Shown here: positions 18,491-31,300 of the stretch, one piece after another
Layout of the letters: each line of letters begins with the position of its first letter
How positions within the stretch are numbered: the first letter of the stretch is position 1
Assembly (NCBI RefSeq): GCF_932274485.2
Contig: NC_065881.2
Location: 61,948,702-62,012,701, forward strand
Length of the DNA stretch: 64,000 nt
Direction of reading: 5' to 3'
Source of the DNA: Patella vulgata
Taxonomy: Eukaryota; Mollusca; Gastropoda; Patellidae
Notes under the pieces: generated by a model
Database searches by the model: none
The model's input: the letters and a program-made list of their open reading frames with translations, nothing else
What the model was told of the DNA's origin: nothing
Position numbers and translations under genes: made by a program

Positions 18491-19287
18491 TAACAAGTAT
18501 CAAAAGGAACTGATACTGATAGGCCTGCCCGCCAAGTTCCATTGATTCAGTGGGGAAGGTACACGGAAATGTATATATACACCTCCGTGAGAAGGAGTAG
18601 CAATTAAGAGTAAACATAGATAGCCCCAAGAACAAGATAGGGATCAAGATTTAGACCCAGGCCGTAGTCCCCGAGTAAAACATCTACTTTAAGTCTGATC
18701 AAGGGGGTTATTGGTAGGATGAGCACCCGTCCCCAATTTCGCGGGACAGTCCCGCAAAATGCTTCCAAGTCCCGAAAACGATTGCTCACATGGAAGATTT
18801 CTATACAGTAATATGCGTGATCTAGTCTCGCGATAGTCTATTTCAATTTGAGTATTACATTACTGTTTTTCAAAGATACGTACGATTAGGCCTATATTTA
18901 GACCTACTAAACTTATTCTACGACTAATATTTCTGTTTCTCAAACATTCTATACATCCAACACGATTCGCAAGTTTACTGTGTCATGGCACTCGTAACAT
19001 TTATAATGAATTCCTGAGAGGAAAATCCCTTCTTTAATATTTACGTGAAAACTTACAACTTGCGTGTGGTTTCGAGAATAGACCCGATTTACGTTGTTAT
19101 GCATTCATGGGGAAATCACTACAAAATCAGAGTATTTCAATACTATATTTCTTGTCTCAGATTGCTGGGAATGGCGTTTCCAGGCTTTTAATGTCAAATT
19201 TACACTGAACAAATAAAGAAACTGGATTATACATTGTCTTAGTTTAGAAATTACACAAATAGAAGTTAGAAAATAGACGATAGCACG
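18491..19287. other. Unassigned intergenic DNA
   Basis: No convincing gene or repeat recognised. Short open frames lack domains. Confidence 0.4.
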
Positions 19288-19294
19288 ACAGGGT

Positions 19295-19297
<3 letters not shown>

Positions 19298-19327
<30 letters not shown>

Positions 19328-19359
19328 GGGGTTTAACGTCCACTCGACACAAACTAGCC
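19298..19359 (-). mobile_element. 5'-truncated SINE (tail only)
   Basis: A (GA)n run is followed by the SINE tail read in reverse, AATGGGGTTTAACGTCCACT...CACAAACTAG. It is flanked by the 10-bp duplication ACAGGGTTCG (19288-19297 and 19360-19369). The duplication shows that a severely 5'-truncated copy was integrated, as expected of LINE-driven copying. Confidence 0.8.
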
Positions 19360-19559
19360 ACAGGGTTCGTGGTAACGGTTACTTTATTGGCATTGAGTAT
19401 GCCACAGCTAAAAACGTTCCCGTCGCCCTTGTTGCAATTTCCGATTGTTTTAATTGTTTCTAAATTCATTAGGCGAAAAAAATAAAATAAAACAAAGACA
19501 GATTAATTGATTCTGAATATTATGGAAATATTAATCCATCTGAAATCTAATCTAACAGC

Positions 19560-20050
19560 CATCAGACCCGGATTAAGCTTGCACGGGCCCCTTGCATGAA
19601 CATTGAAAAACGGGCATATTCCGGTATGGGATCTGTTTGGAACAAGGGAAGGGCAGCAGGAGAAGAGGGCACAAAAGTTGTCACGAGGATTTAATTCAGA
19701 TAATTATTTCGAAATTCGAGGTCAGCTTTTTTTTTTTTTTTTTTTTTTTTTGAAATGAAGGCACTGTTTCGGAAGGGAGGGCATATAGCCTCACACCCTC
19801 CCCTGGTAAGAAATCTCATTGGATTCAAGAGTTATCTAAGAGTATCTAAAATTTTCTGTTTCTTTTGTTTTTACATTTATGAGGGCAGGGTAAACAACCC
19901 AGCACTGCCCTGATAAGGCCCGTGGATGATATTTATCTTGAGGCAGTCGATCAACATTTTCACAAGTCAGAAAGCTTTAAATAAACTTTTTTTTTTTTTT
20001 TAATATTTTGCATGTTCATTGCCCAATATTTAGTGGTGTGGTACTATGCG
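19560..20050. other. Intergenic DNA with two long T runs
   Basis: Poly-T tracts lie near 19728-19752 and 19989-20002. The flanking G/C-richer text (CCCGGATTAAGCTTGCACGG...) resembles retroposed non-coding sequence but I cannot assign it. No gene seen. Confidence 0.35.
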
Positions 20051-20061
20051 GGATATTTTTG

Positions 20062-20615
20062 TATACGATATGAAATGAAATGGGGTTTTATGTCCTACTG
20101 TTCTGCTTTGACTGGACTAATAAGACGGGGTCATTTTTGTTTCCAAGGAGTGGTTATTAATCAATATACAACTGGCGGTAGTTTTTTCTTTGATGTTCAT
20201 AGTAGTTATATCTTATAACAACCTCTCACGACGTCATCATAGGTTTATATATTCGGTTCATATCAACCGCTGATGACGTCATGACAGGTTGATATTTCAT
20301 ATCAACCGCTAATGACGTCATCTCAGGACACAGGAAAGTGTTCTAAATCTAATCTAAGGCGATATATTTTGCAAAATTTGCTGGGGTCCTTCAGAATGAG
20401 TCCCAGTAGGCGGTTATTTTCCTCATGCCATGTGTGCTATGAGGGAGATTTTGCCTGAACAAAGGCACTACGGCCTACTATTTCAAATTCCAACTGTTGG
20501 GTTCTTTTACGTGCATGCACCACTAACAAAGGGGAACCCCGGAACCAGACCAGAAAATCAAGATTACCTTTCTCGGCCAACACTGGGATTGAACACTTGA
20601 CCTCCTAGTTAGCTT
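20062..20615 (-). mobile_element. Second SINE family copy split by a CRE-rich insert
   Basis: 20069-20140 (ATGAAATGAAATGGGGTTTT, ACTGGACTAATAAGACGGGG) and 20395-20615 (AGTCCCAGTAGGCGG, GTGTGCTATGAGGGAGATTT, CAAATTCCAACTG, TTTTACGTGCATGC, GAACCAGACCAGAAAATC, TCTCGGCCAACACTGGGATT) match the family at 62446-62818. About 250 bp of unrelated sequence separates the two parts. Confidence 0.55.
20227..20325. promoter_or_regulatory. Cluster of three ACGTCA (CRE-like) motifs
   Basis: GACGTCATC at about 20232, TGATGACGTCATGA at about 20271 and AATGACGTCATCT at about 20311 lie within roughly 85 bp, each next to a variant of ATATCAACCGCT. TGACGTCA is the classical CREB/ATF site. No gene start is recognised nearby, so the role is unknown and the cluster may simply be a diverged tandem repeat. 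Confidence 0.4.
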
Positions 20616-20829
20616 TAATATTTTTATCAAAAAGAGCATATTATAGAACAGTCTTGATTTTTGATTCAAAGGGAAAAATCTAGCAGCTACTAGATATTGT
20701 GATATAGTACGCAATTCATTTCGGACATCAAATAGATTATTGCTGTCGGGTGTGGCTGTCAGGTGACATCAGATTTTAAGAAAATAATAATTATGACAAT
20801 TGAGCATATTTTGAGAGAAAAAAAAAATC

Positions 20830-21295
20830 TGTCTTAGTTTTATGGTTAAAAACGTTCCAAAGTCTTAACCAATCAAATTGTTTCTTAGCTTTAATTAGCC
20901 TTAGGCGAAAATGCTCAATCATTGATTCACGTAATAAACTCCTGGACCAAGTTTGAACATTACTCCGTTAAAAGGAACATTATTGTGTTCCAAAGCCTCA
21001 ACCAATCAAATTAAAGTCTCTACTTGGCCTATGCAGAAAAGGCTCATCACAGAACTTGGTCAAGACATCTACACCAAGTTTGAACATTCTATCTCGATTA
21101 GACGAAGAGTTATTGTGTCCCACTGAAGTTGCTTAGCACAAACTGAAATTGCTCATCATCGAACTCCGTCATGGCATTAACCTAATAAACACCCACACCA
21201 AGTTTAAACATTCTATCTCAATTAGAGATTTAGAAGTATAGTTATTGTGTCCCAAAAAGTGTGATGGGTGGAAAAATCCTTCCGAAGGCAGGGAG
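20830..21295 (-). repeat. Family Z modular repeat
   Basis: Core words CCAATCAAATTG, GCTTAGCCT-type, AAAATGCTCATC, ACACCAAGTTTGAACATTC, TATCTCAATTAG and TTATTGTGTCCCAAA recur at intervals of about 150-170 bp, with the GAAGGCAGGGAGTAATTATT end. Same family as 16.6, 29.6 and 35.9 kb. Confidence 0.65.
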
Positions 21296-21379
21296 TAATT
21301 ATTGTGGGAATTGATGACACATATTTTAATCATAATTACATCATGTAACAGACACATTTGGTCTATGTGCATGTGGCTT

Positions 21380-21965
21380 AAGGCCCGTTCTCACGGTGCG
21401 TCTTGTAGTATCTACATGTAGTATCTACATGTAGATTACAAAATCGTATATAAATGAGTTGATACGACTTGGAATCTCGCGATAATCTAGTCTTGTTTAG
21501 CATAATGGCGTCATCAAGCGACGAAGAGACGCTGGCTATTATTGCCCTACATCGCTCGGCCGCAGCTCTCCTGCATCTGAATGGCGATCATCGCCAATGC
21601 AGCCTGCCACACGTCTCTCTTGGAATAAGTCTCATTACTCACATCCCATAAGCAAGGTTGTGAGAGGTAATAATTGACAAAATTCTCTGTCTCAGCTTTG
21701 CTGAGCGGCTCTTGATGGGTGCGCTTCGCGTACAAGTTTACCAACAACAAAGGGAGAGAACTTGTGTTTGTACTAATACTCGACGTCTCTGATTGGTCAA
21801 TTTAATACGATCTGTTGACTGAAATAGGGAAGTTTCTATTTCACTCAACTCGCTTTCAACTGGTTGGGAGCTTGTAAAAGTTGGTATGACTAGGGTGTTC
21901 TCACGCTGCATCTCGGGTCGATACTACAAGTAGTTACTACAAGTCGCACCGTGAGAATGGGCCTT
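21380..21965. mobile_element. PIF/Harbinger deletion derivative with MADF remnant
   Basis: Ends are inverted repeats: AAGGCCCGTTCTCACGGTGC on the left and the reverse of GCACCGTGAGAATGGGCCTT on the right, flanked by TTA. That 3-bp duplication is the PIF/Harbinger hallmark. Inside, the minus strand (21547-21750) reads SQPCLWDVSNETYSKRDVWQ, a good MADF-domain core, and the plus strand from 21495 reads MASSSDEETL..., a short frame like the N-terminus of a divergently encoded transposon protein. At 586 bp it is far too short to be autonomous, so it appears to have lost most of both genes. Confidence 0.75.
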
Positions 21966-22039
21966 TAGCAGTAGGTATCCTGAAAATATTTATTGGTACC
22001 ATAGCAGGTGTTTATGAGTGATGCCTAGAGACACATGTC

Positions 22040-22284
22040 GTCGGTGAAGTGTTAAAAGGGTGTATCTCGTGAAATTTGTCAAATACACTTTTTTGCATTT
22101 TTAAAATCTCCCAATTAATATGAACATTTCTGTCTAAGCTGTATATCTGTAAGCCAATTAGAACTGTTCTGGGTATCATGTGTCCAAATGTTGTATCTTG
22201 ATTTGTGGAAATTTTGTAATGCAAAAGGTTCTATTTCTTAATCTTTAGAAATTCTTATATACACCCTTTTGACACTTCACCGAC
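22040..22284. mobile_element. Short MITE next to the ALPK1 3' end
   Basis: Inverted ends GTCGGTGAAGTGTTAAAAGG and, reversed, GTCGGTGAAGTGTCAAAAGG, each followed by GTGTA, bracket 245 bp. ATGT flanks both sides. No coding potential. It lies within 100 bp of the ALPK1 stop codon and is probably in the 3' UTR. Confidence 0.75.
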
Positions 22285-22382
22285 AATGTACATCAATGTC
22301 GAAAGCGTAAAGTTTTTAAGTGCTACAATGGTCTTTCTTCTTACAAATCATTCCACATTGAGGAAAAAAGATTGCCATGGGG

Positions 22383-25300
22383 TCAGTTTGGTCTTTCTAA
22401 ATTCAGTAAATGACATATACTATTGCACTTTTGGTGCACTTCCTTCCAAAACTTCTCCATTCCCCTTTCTTTATGATCACAGCTACTAAATTTCTTGAAA
22501 TTACAGGATGTATGAAACTGTGGATCTGTCAGATATATAATGCCACTATTATCGACGGGCAACCAACCTTGTATATCAACTATCATTAATGCCCCTTTCG
22601 ACTTCACATATGAAAAGTGAGAAAGAGCTGTGGCTAGATCCTTGGATTCAAAATCCACATCTGTATTATTAACATAACTCCAATTATTGGTTAACTTTGT
22701 GAATTGACCATGTAAAAATGGCTCAACATTAACCCAGTCTTTGAGAACTCCTTCGGCAGTCAGAAGTTGAAGATGTGCTACAGGCAGAAATTGTACACTG
22801 AATTTAGTACTGTGGTTAGCTAAGGCTTCATTGAATTTGGTGACGTAATATCCAGCTACCATTTGACAAATGATATCTTGCATATAACAGATAGTATCTT
22901 TTTGACGTCTATATCTTTTACAAACATATCTAATATTGAAGAAAAAAAATAAAAATGTAATATTAGTAATAAACTTGTAACCAGTGGAAATGGGCTCCTG
23001 GAAAAAAAACAGGGTTGGTGCGGGACTTATCGTCAATCGGTTAACTCTTAAAATTGCTATCCTGGTATCCAATATCTAAAACAATATGCCATCTAATAAA
23101 ATGCTTAATTTATAAGTTAGTAAAGACAACATGAATGAAAATTCACATGAATGCACATTTTTAATTGATGATTGTAAATCTCGTTTGGGACATACACTTG
23201 TAAATTTGAATGTAACATCAGATCACCAGGATAACACATTGGAATGATGTTTCTATAATCGCATAAATGCACAAGGGATCATGTGGTATATGCGATGGTT
23301 TTTACCATTACCATTGTTTTAATTCAAGGGGGCATGTGTACCCTAAGGTTTTGATGCTATCATACTAAAATCACATTTCAAACATCGTGTTCTGAATCGC
23401 AAGGCTGGAAATGTGTGCTAGGCGGCCATACATTAGACCAACTCTGAATCAGCATCATTAATGATTTTTAGATATTACACAGTAAAGTAAAATTGTTATA
23501 CCAAAAATTACATTTCAGCTGCATTATGTCTCGCCAATACTCTCAGTCTAATCAGTTGTGCGTTTTTGATGCGTCACAGTATATTTACCTTCCTAGGGGT
23601 TCATCTTGGTGCAAGAATTTAACCTCAAACACATCACGAAAACTGCCTTTCTTCTCTAGCTGTAATTCTTCTCCAATGAAAGCCAATGTGCTGTTTGATT
23701 GCCATTTATTATTAACAGGGTTATATGTTAATATGTGAGCCCCTTAAAGAAACAAAACAAGTACTACCTTTTACAGTAAATATTAGAAGCCTGGCACCAT
23801 AATCATTTTAGAATAAATGTCAGGGCCAGCGGAAACAATTCTTGATTGGGGGAGGGGGGGCTCTCCCATCCTAGGACTTTAGGTTAGGGTCCAGGGGCCG
23901 TCTAGGTCCTGGAAGCTCCTGGGGATCTAGATCGTCAGAATCGCTTTCTGAACGATTTCTGGCTAATAAAATAACTCAGCAATGAAGTGAAATTTTATTT
24001 CTTTTCTAAATCCCTTACCATGAAAACAGTTGATGGTGGTTTCTTTTGATGTATTTAAAAACAGAATTGACCTCATCCTTTGATAATAATTAAAAATACA
24101 TTATGCAAGATTAGACAAAGAGTTGACAGTTCTCGCTATAATAGTTAAAGATAGGTTGCCAGGCAACGAAACATACGCGCACAGCAGCTATATCTTCCGG
24201 GCAGTCAACAAAAGTTGTCGCATATTTTTACTTTTTTCGGTAATGAAACATTTATAATACATTAAAATCTGATTAAGAGTAACAACTCATTAAGTAATTA
24301 TCAGAAAACCATTAGAATTTGTTTGGTTTTTATAAAGTTCTGCCCCATGCTAATGTTTAGTATACGAAACTTTTAACATCCTGGAATTAGCTGTTCAAGT
24401 CATAAAAATTCATTGAAAAACAATATACTTCTTCATCTCATGACCTTAAACACTGTGTATAAATTTAAACTCAATCGGATATTAACTTTAGCCTCTAGAG
24501 CGTCCACAAGATATTTCACAGTGATCAAGGGCCATAACTCTAGCAAAAATTATTGGAAATCGCTGAAAATCAATAGGCTTCTTCGTATCATGACCTTAAA
24601 CACTGTGTATAAATTTAAAGTCAATTGGATATTAACTTTAGCCTCTAGAGCGCCCACAAGATTTTTCAAAGTGATCAAGGGCCATAAATCTGGCAAAAAG
24701 TATCGGAAATCGCTGAAAATCAATAGGATTCTTCTTCTCATGGCCTTAAACACTGTGTATCAATTTAAAGTCAATCGGATATTAACTTTAGCCTCTAGAG
24801 CATCCACAAGAAGATTTTTCAAAGCGATCAAGGGCCATAACTCTGGCATTAATTATCGGAAATCGCTTAAAATCATTAGGATTCTTTGTCTCATAACCTT
24901 AAACACTGTGTATCAATTTAAAGTCAATCAGATATTAACTTTAGCCTCTAGAGCGTCCACAATTGCTTGTGGATGCCGGACAGACGGTTGGACGGACGGT
25001 TGGACGGACGGGGGCGACAACAATATACGTCCACATTTCAATGTGGGCGTAAAAAAACTAGATAACGTAAATAGAAGATGTTGAAGATTTCAGTCAAATT
25101 GCTCCTCTATGAACCGAGATATTAGCTTTTGAATTTTAAGTCTAGCCTCGATCGTCGTTACTAAATTCGGTACGATAAAAAACCTAGTCTTGATTATCCA
25201 GTTTTGAATTTAATCATCAATGAGCGTTGAGCAGCAGACCGGATGCAAATCCAGTGAAAATCAGACACATAAGATGACATCGAGAGTTGATTATGGTGCG

Positions 25301-28300
25301 GTGATCTGAAGCTTATGTTCATAGCCCAATCCACGTCCTCAGTTTAAACGACTTAGTTTTCTAATTGTTTTCCGTTAGTAATTATTTAATTTAATTGTCC
25401 ATTTTTAATAACTATGTTATTATAATTATATAGCCATTATTTTCATTCATATTTATGTTGTAATGTATTTTCGTAAATCCGTCGTTACACGCGCTGTCGT
25501 TGGCTCGTTGTCTATTGGGTGCACGACGCACGTGCTTATGATTGGCAGAAATCGTAGGTGTGACTTGTACCACGTGGTTACGTCGTGTGATCTTGGTTAT
25601 ATAATACCATGTCTTGCCCAGTTTAGTGAATTGTTTTAGCAGAGGTAAAACAGAGATCATTTCTCTAGTTGATTTCACTGGCGAGTTTGACCCTGACTTA
25701 TAGGGAGCGATACAGAGAGCCCTTTTAGGAGCGTTAACATTAGAGATCTGAGGAGAGAGCCATTTTGAGAGTGCGATTCGAGCCCCGAATACATAGAGTA
25801 CAATAAAGAGAGTTGCTGATTAATCTGGTGTTAGTCCTGAGCCAGCTGCTTGATTGACATCTTCAATAGAAGACTTGATCTCGCTTTAACAACGTACATC
25901 TTATCAAGGCCTTCACATAATACCCTGCATATTGCGGCACTAATTTCGATTGGGTACAAGCCCAACTTGTGAGCCTATCAGATTCCTCGATCGTCGCGAA
26001 TACCAAGTCTTGCGCTCTCAAGCTAAAATGTCTACCTGTGATAATCGAGTTGCAAAGTTCAAGGTTCATTCAATGTCAAGGTTTCCATGGAGGTCGCGAT
26101 ATCACAAACTCTGATTGGACGCTACTGCTCACGTGTCTGTAGATAACATAGCTATAAGTTCGGGAATTGTGAAGTAAACAAGCAACGGCCAGATGTTGTG
26201 AAACTCGCAGTCGTTGCTTCAGGAAAATGCGTGATTGGCTACTCCCACACCTCTGTAGTGAACCCTCAACGAAACTAATGGATAGAGTCGGGCCCACTCC
26301 ACCACAGTAATCCGCTCTGTCCAGAGACCCAGTTAACTACAGTGGTTTGGATAAGTTAATTAATGTCTAATTAATAGTTTACATAACATTTCAGGCCTAA
26401 AGAAAGACCTGCAATAGGCAGATTTAGCTCTTGCATAATGTATGTTTAAATATGTTCAAAGTCAGAATTTAGGCCATTTGGTGGCTCTTTCTGAAAGATT
26501 TTCCTAATCACTTTTAAGATAAAAAAAGGCCTTTTCCAGTTATGTCATTGTATCTACCCGAATGGTTACCTGTATGCAATAACCTGGAGAAGGGAGTACT
26601 TGTGGTCAAATCATTGGGGAGGGGTGGGGTCTAAAATTACCCTTTAAAACATATGTATTCTAGTTGCCATTTTTTTTGTCATTTTAAATGCAAGAAATGG
26701 TTAAACTCAGAAACAATGTGATAAAAACATGGTGCCACATGCGCCTACTTCAAAATTTGAAGTATAAATCTTAAATTTTAAACAACATTAAAGGTAACCT
26801 TAAAGATGCATTGTGTAAGACTTTTGGTATGTTGATAAACAACTACCCTGGATACAAAAACAGGTGAATCCAGCTTTCTGCAAATATATCTCAGGTCCCA
26901 ATCCAGATTTACTGGGTAATATTGCTATATAAATTATTAATTAGACATTCATTCACATGACAACCCCATAATCAACTTGCTAGAACATCGGATGGCCGTG
27001 ATTTTTAAAGGATTGAAATAGGCACACCATTTAATAATTCAATTTAAAAATGGATAATCAAGTAAACGTCAACACTAATAACTTCGTTCAGAATAAATTA
27101 ATTTGACTGAAATTTTCAATATTCCTTTTTCATTATCTATTTTTAAACTATTACAGCGAAAAATGTTAGCTCTTTATCGAAATCTTACATAATGCATCTT
27201 TTCGCAAACCATACAGGTGAGAAAATAAAGACACGTACTTGATACATAAGATGATTGACTTGATTCTTCTATGGTTGGTAGTTTCCAGTTTAATAGATAT
27301 TCTATAGAACTTGAAGTGGAAGCAGAACTCTCTCCAATTTGTAGCTCTGCAAACTGTTCATGTACTTCTGGTGTGTTTACATCTATTAATGCTCCTATCT
27401 TATCCTCGTGGGTATCATCACTTTCTGTTGTTTCTTGCGAAAACAAACTTGTTGTGGATGCTGAGAAAATAGATGAAGAATTATCTGAAGCTGATAAATC
27501 TGACGAACTTCCAAATGTAGCAGGATCAACAAGGGAGGTTGAACATGCTGCTGAACGATTTACCGACTGCATTTCAGCTTCTTCTGGTGGATCTTTTTGA
27601 TTTTCGACAATACTAAAATTTTCTACACTTGGTTGGTCATTTTCGCTTCCTCGTGACACAGCTTCCCATGAAATATCTACAAGGCTTGATAAAACCTGCT
27701 CATTTATGTTGTTGTCAGAATCATCATTTCTACTTTTTGATTCCTCTGAAGAATAAAATGTTTGTGGATTCACATTAAGGCCAACATATTTCCTAGGAAA
27801 CTTTGGTTGAAATAATTTGATACCATGCTTTCCATTACAAGGAACCGTTGAGGAAGTCAGTTTTGATGATGAATTTGCCTTTGGCAGTATTTCCCCTTGT
27901 GATGGTTCTGTTTTAGATGGTTGAATTTGAGATGAATCCGGAATGAGAAACTTATGTTTCTTTGCCGATAAATCTGGAAGTAGCTTTTCCTTTTTAATGA
28001 AACTTTCTGTACCTTTCAGATTGGGAAGACCAAGAATTTTTAAAACACCATTCATTAATTTTATGGAATATTCATTGTGATCAAGGTTACGATCATCTGG
28101 ACAAGAACACAAGTGAGCATATAATTCTATGCTAAGATGTTCAAGGTATTGAGATAAACATCTATCTTGTGGAAGCCTTGAGAATGACAGAACTTGACTT
28201 ATCACAAATACACATTTGTTGAATGCATAGAAACTCTCCACTCCTTTTAGTAAATTGGCATCATGGTGGAGGGCCAAGCATATTTTCAAGTTAGCTATAA

Positions 28301-31300
28301 TTGTATGAAATAAGTCATGCTGCTGAAGTACAGTCTTCTGTTGGTTAGCAAACATCAATAAACACTCATTTCCAGCTAACTGAAATTAAAATCATCAATC
28401 TAGTAATATTAGGTGGATGTGATATAGCAATTACGTGTTTTATGTATCCAAATGCATCATAGGGTTACTATTCTGTTTTCAAGAACTTGCAAATTGTGTT
28501 CCATGAAAAAGAAGATAGGTTGCCAGGCAACGAAATATATGCCCACCCCATTTCATTTGTTGGTAATGAAACATTTATAATACACTAATATATTATTAAG
28601 AGTAACAACTCATTAAGTAATTATCCAAAAATCATTAGAATTTCTTTGGTCTCTAGTTCTATCCCATGCTAACATTTAGTATACCAATCATTTAATATCA
28701 TGGATTCAGTTGTTCAAGTTATGAATAACCGGTTGCCATGAAAGATACGCCCACATTTTGCAAGAGATGGACTGAAAACAAGCTAAAAATGCAATTATTC
28801 ATACAATTAGAGGACATAATCAAGGAGAGAATCGAAATCTCTGGAATATAAACATATATTTTCAGTTTCATCAAAATCAGATAAATATTTTGATTCTAGA
28901 GTGTACACAACCTTGTTATTACATACTTTTACACTATTTCTGTACAAGGAGCGGCCATTTTGTCAGCCAGGTAAGGTGTGATTTTCACAAAATTCAAACT
29001 CAACTGTCATTACGGTGTAACAGTGATATAGTTTAACGATTTTTTAATTGGATAAAAATTGTGACCTAATATATTTTTACGTTTTTTAAAATCGGATAAA
29101 ACTTGTGACCTCTAGAGAGTCCACAGACTAAAACCTGGATTTTTTTGTACAATCAGGGGCCATAATCCAGGTAGTTATGATCCTATATGCACGAATATCG
29201 AAAGGAACCCAGATCTTTGGGATATAAACATATATTTTAAGTTCATCAAAATCGGACAAAATTTATGAAATTCGAACTCGATCATTATCAGGGTATAACA
29301 GTGATATATTGAAATGATATTTAAAATCGGATCAAAATTGTGACATCTGAGGGTCCACAACCTTGATATCACATACTTTAACACTATTTGCGTACATAGA
29401 GCGGTCTGGCAGTTACGTCCGATTTCCATGAAATTCGATTACAATCATCATAAAGATGTAATGATGGTATATTTGAACAATTTTATATGCCCACATTTTC
29501 ATATGGACGGATATTGTCGTCGCCCCTGTCTGTCCGTCCGTCCGTCCACAATTTGTTTGTCGACACTCTACAGGTCACAATTTTTTATCCAATTTTAATT
29601 AAGTTTATCACTCTTACTTAATTAAAACTAAAGTTATCGTGCCCTAAAGCATCAACCAATCAGATTGCTTATCTCTGCTTACCGTAAGCAGACAATGTTA
29701 ATCATCAAACTCCATCAAGACATTGACCTAATAAACACCTATACCAAGTTTGAACATTCTAGCTCAATTAGAAAGGGATTTATTGTGTCCCAAAAAAATT
29801 AGACCGACAGACAGACGGACGAATCCATCTTAATAGTCCCCTGCTTTCTTCAAAAAGCAGGGGACAATAACTCTGGCAGTAAATATTGGAAATCCTTAAA
29901 AATATGTAAGTGTCTTATTCGTCTCATGACCTTAAACACTGTGTATAAATCTAAAGTCAATTGGATATTAACTTTGGTCTCTAGAGCATCCACAAGATAT
30001 TTTAGATAACTCTGGCAGTAATTATCGGAAATCGGTGAAAAACAATAGGTTTCTTTGTCTCATGACCTTAAACACTGTATAAATTTAAAGTCAATCAGAT
30101 ATTAACTTTTATTTAGCCTCTAGAGCGTCCACAAGCAATTGTGGACACTGGCCGAATGGGGGCGACGACAATATACGACCACATTTCAATGTAGGTGTAT
30201 AAATATGATTAGGATCAATATCTATCTGCTGCCTGAATTTAGGAAATAGATAAGATTGTCTTCATATTAACAATGTCTTGTAGCTAAATGCAGAAATAAT
30301 GGAATTTTGATTTTAGAAGTAGAAACTGATGAATAAAGAAATTGCCAAAATCTGTCTTTTCTCAAGTACCAACTTTGGCAAGTCCTCACATCCTTACTAT
30401 ACGTAGGACTAAGACCAAACTCACACAGTTTGTAGATGACCTAGTACTGTTACCACAAAATTAATTTCAGACGATTCTGGCGAACGAGATCTGTACACAG
30501 ACTGGATATCAAAACCTATCTAAATTCCCTATTTTTCATCACCCAAAGTTTGACGCCCTATAGCTACTTCTTTCATCGGGTGGGTTAAAAAAATTTATGC
30601 TCACATGAACAAGCAACCTCCCAACATTTGATACAAAAAATAAAAATGACCGGAATCGACTTGACATAACCTAGGTAAAGGAAACAATAACCCATGAAAT
30701 TAACCTGTAATTTCCCTATTTTGGAGATAATTAACCGTAGTAGATAAAAAAAAACCCTAACAATTTTGTTTCCTTTTCATTCATATGGTGTTTACTACCA
30801 GCCCTAAAACACATTAGTATCTGTTTTATAAAAATGTCATGAAAAAATACTTTAAAAGGCCTGTAATCGTTCATGGTTCATCTGGCGGGAATTGGCTTCC
30901 GTAGTTGTCCACGAGCTTCCATTGGAGTTTCGACGTGCTCAATGAAATGATCTTAGCAAAAGATATAGATTACTCTCAAAAAGATATTATTTTAAATAAA
31001 ATAATCCAAATAAAAATGAAAAATTCACCTAAAAGTGAGATTCGAACCACCAACCGCATGATTGCCCTCGACCCACCCCCTGACCGAGTTGCTTGTCCCA
31101 AGGCCCCAAGGTCCATGTCGCAGGCCCTGTTCAGAGGGATGCCTAGGGCCTCTCTTATTTCTAAATCCGGCCCTGAAGGTGTAGCTGACGGCGCCCGAGA
31201 GCCGTAGCTACCATGCAACACTGTTTGTCGCCCACTTCGACGCAAGGCTGCGTTGCCGTTAAAATTTAAGCTTCCACATTTCTGTATTGTAGAAATGAGT

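Larger units (their letters stand above)
24090..26449 (+). mobile_element. Family X MITE copy broken by two insertions
   Basis: Three pieces of one X element are collinear: 24090-24146 (AATACATTATGCAAGATT, TTCTCGCTATAATAGTT), about 25058-25297 (AGATTTCAGTCAAATTGCTC, ACCGAGATATTAGC, GTCTTGATTATCCA, GAGAGTTGATTATGGT) and about 26343-26449 (GGATAAGTTAATTAATGTC, CAGGCCTAAAGAAAGACC, TTGCATAATGTATGTTTAA). The uninterrupted copies at 34.6 and 41.5 kb supply the order. The gaps are a family Y element and a roughly 1.05-kb insertion with an LTR-like look. Confidence 0.75.

Noticed and set aside
24413-25084. 223-codon frame as a repeat protein gene
   Set aside because: It is made of family Y core repeats, starts in one core and runs out in the terminal hairpin; the same cores occur in the opposite orientation in other introns.
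26841-26935. Minus-strand reading (PSKSGLGPEIYLQKAGF) as the missing ALPK1 exon
   Set aside because: No resemblance to the human segment before the kinase domain and the bounding splice sites are poor.
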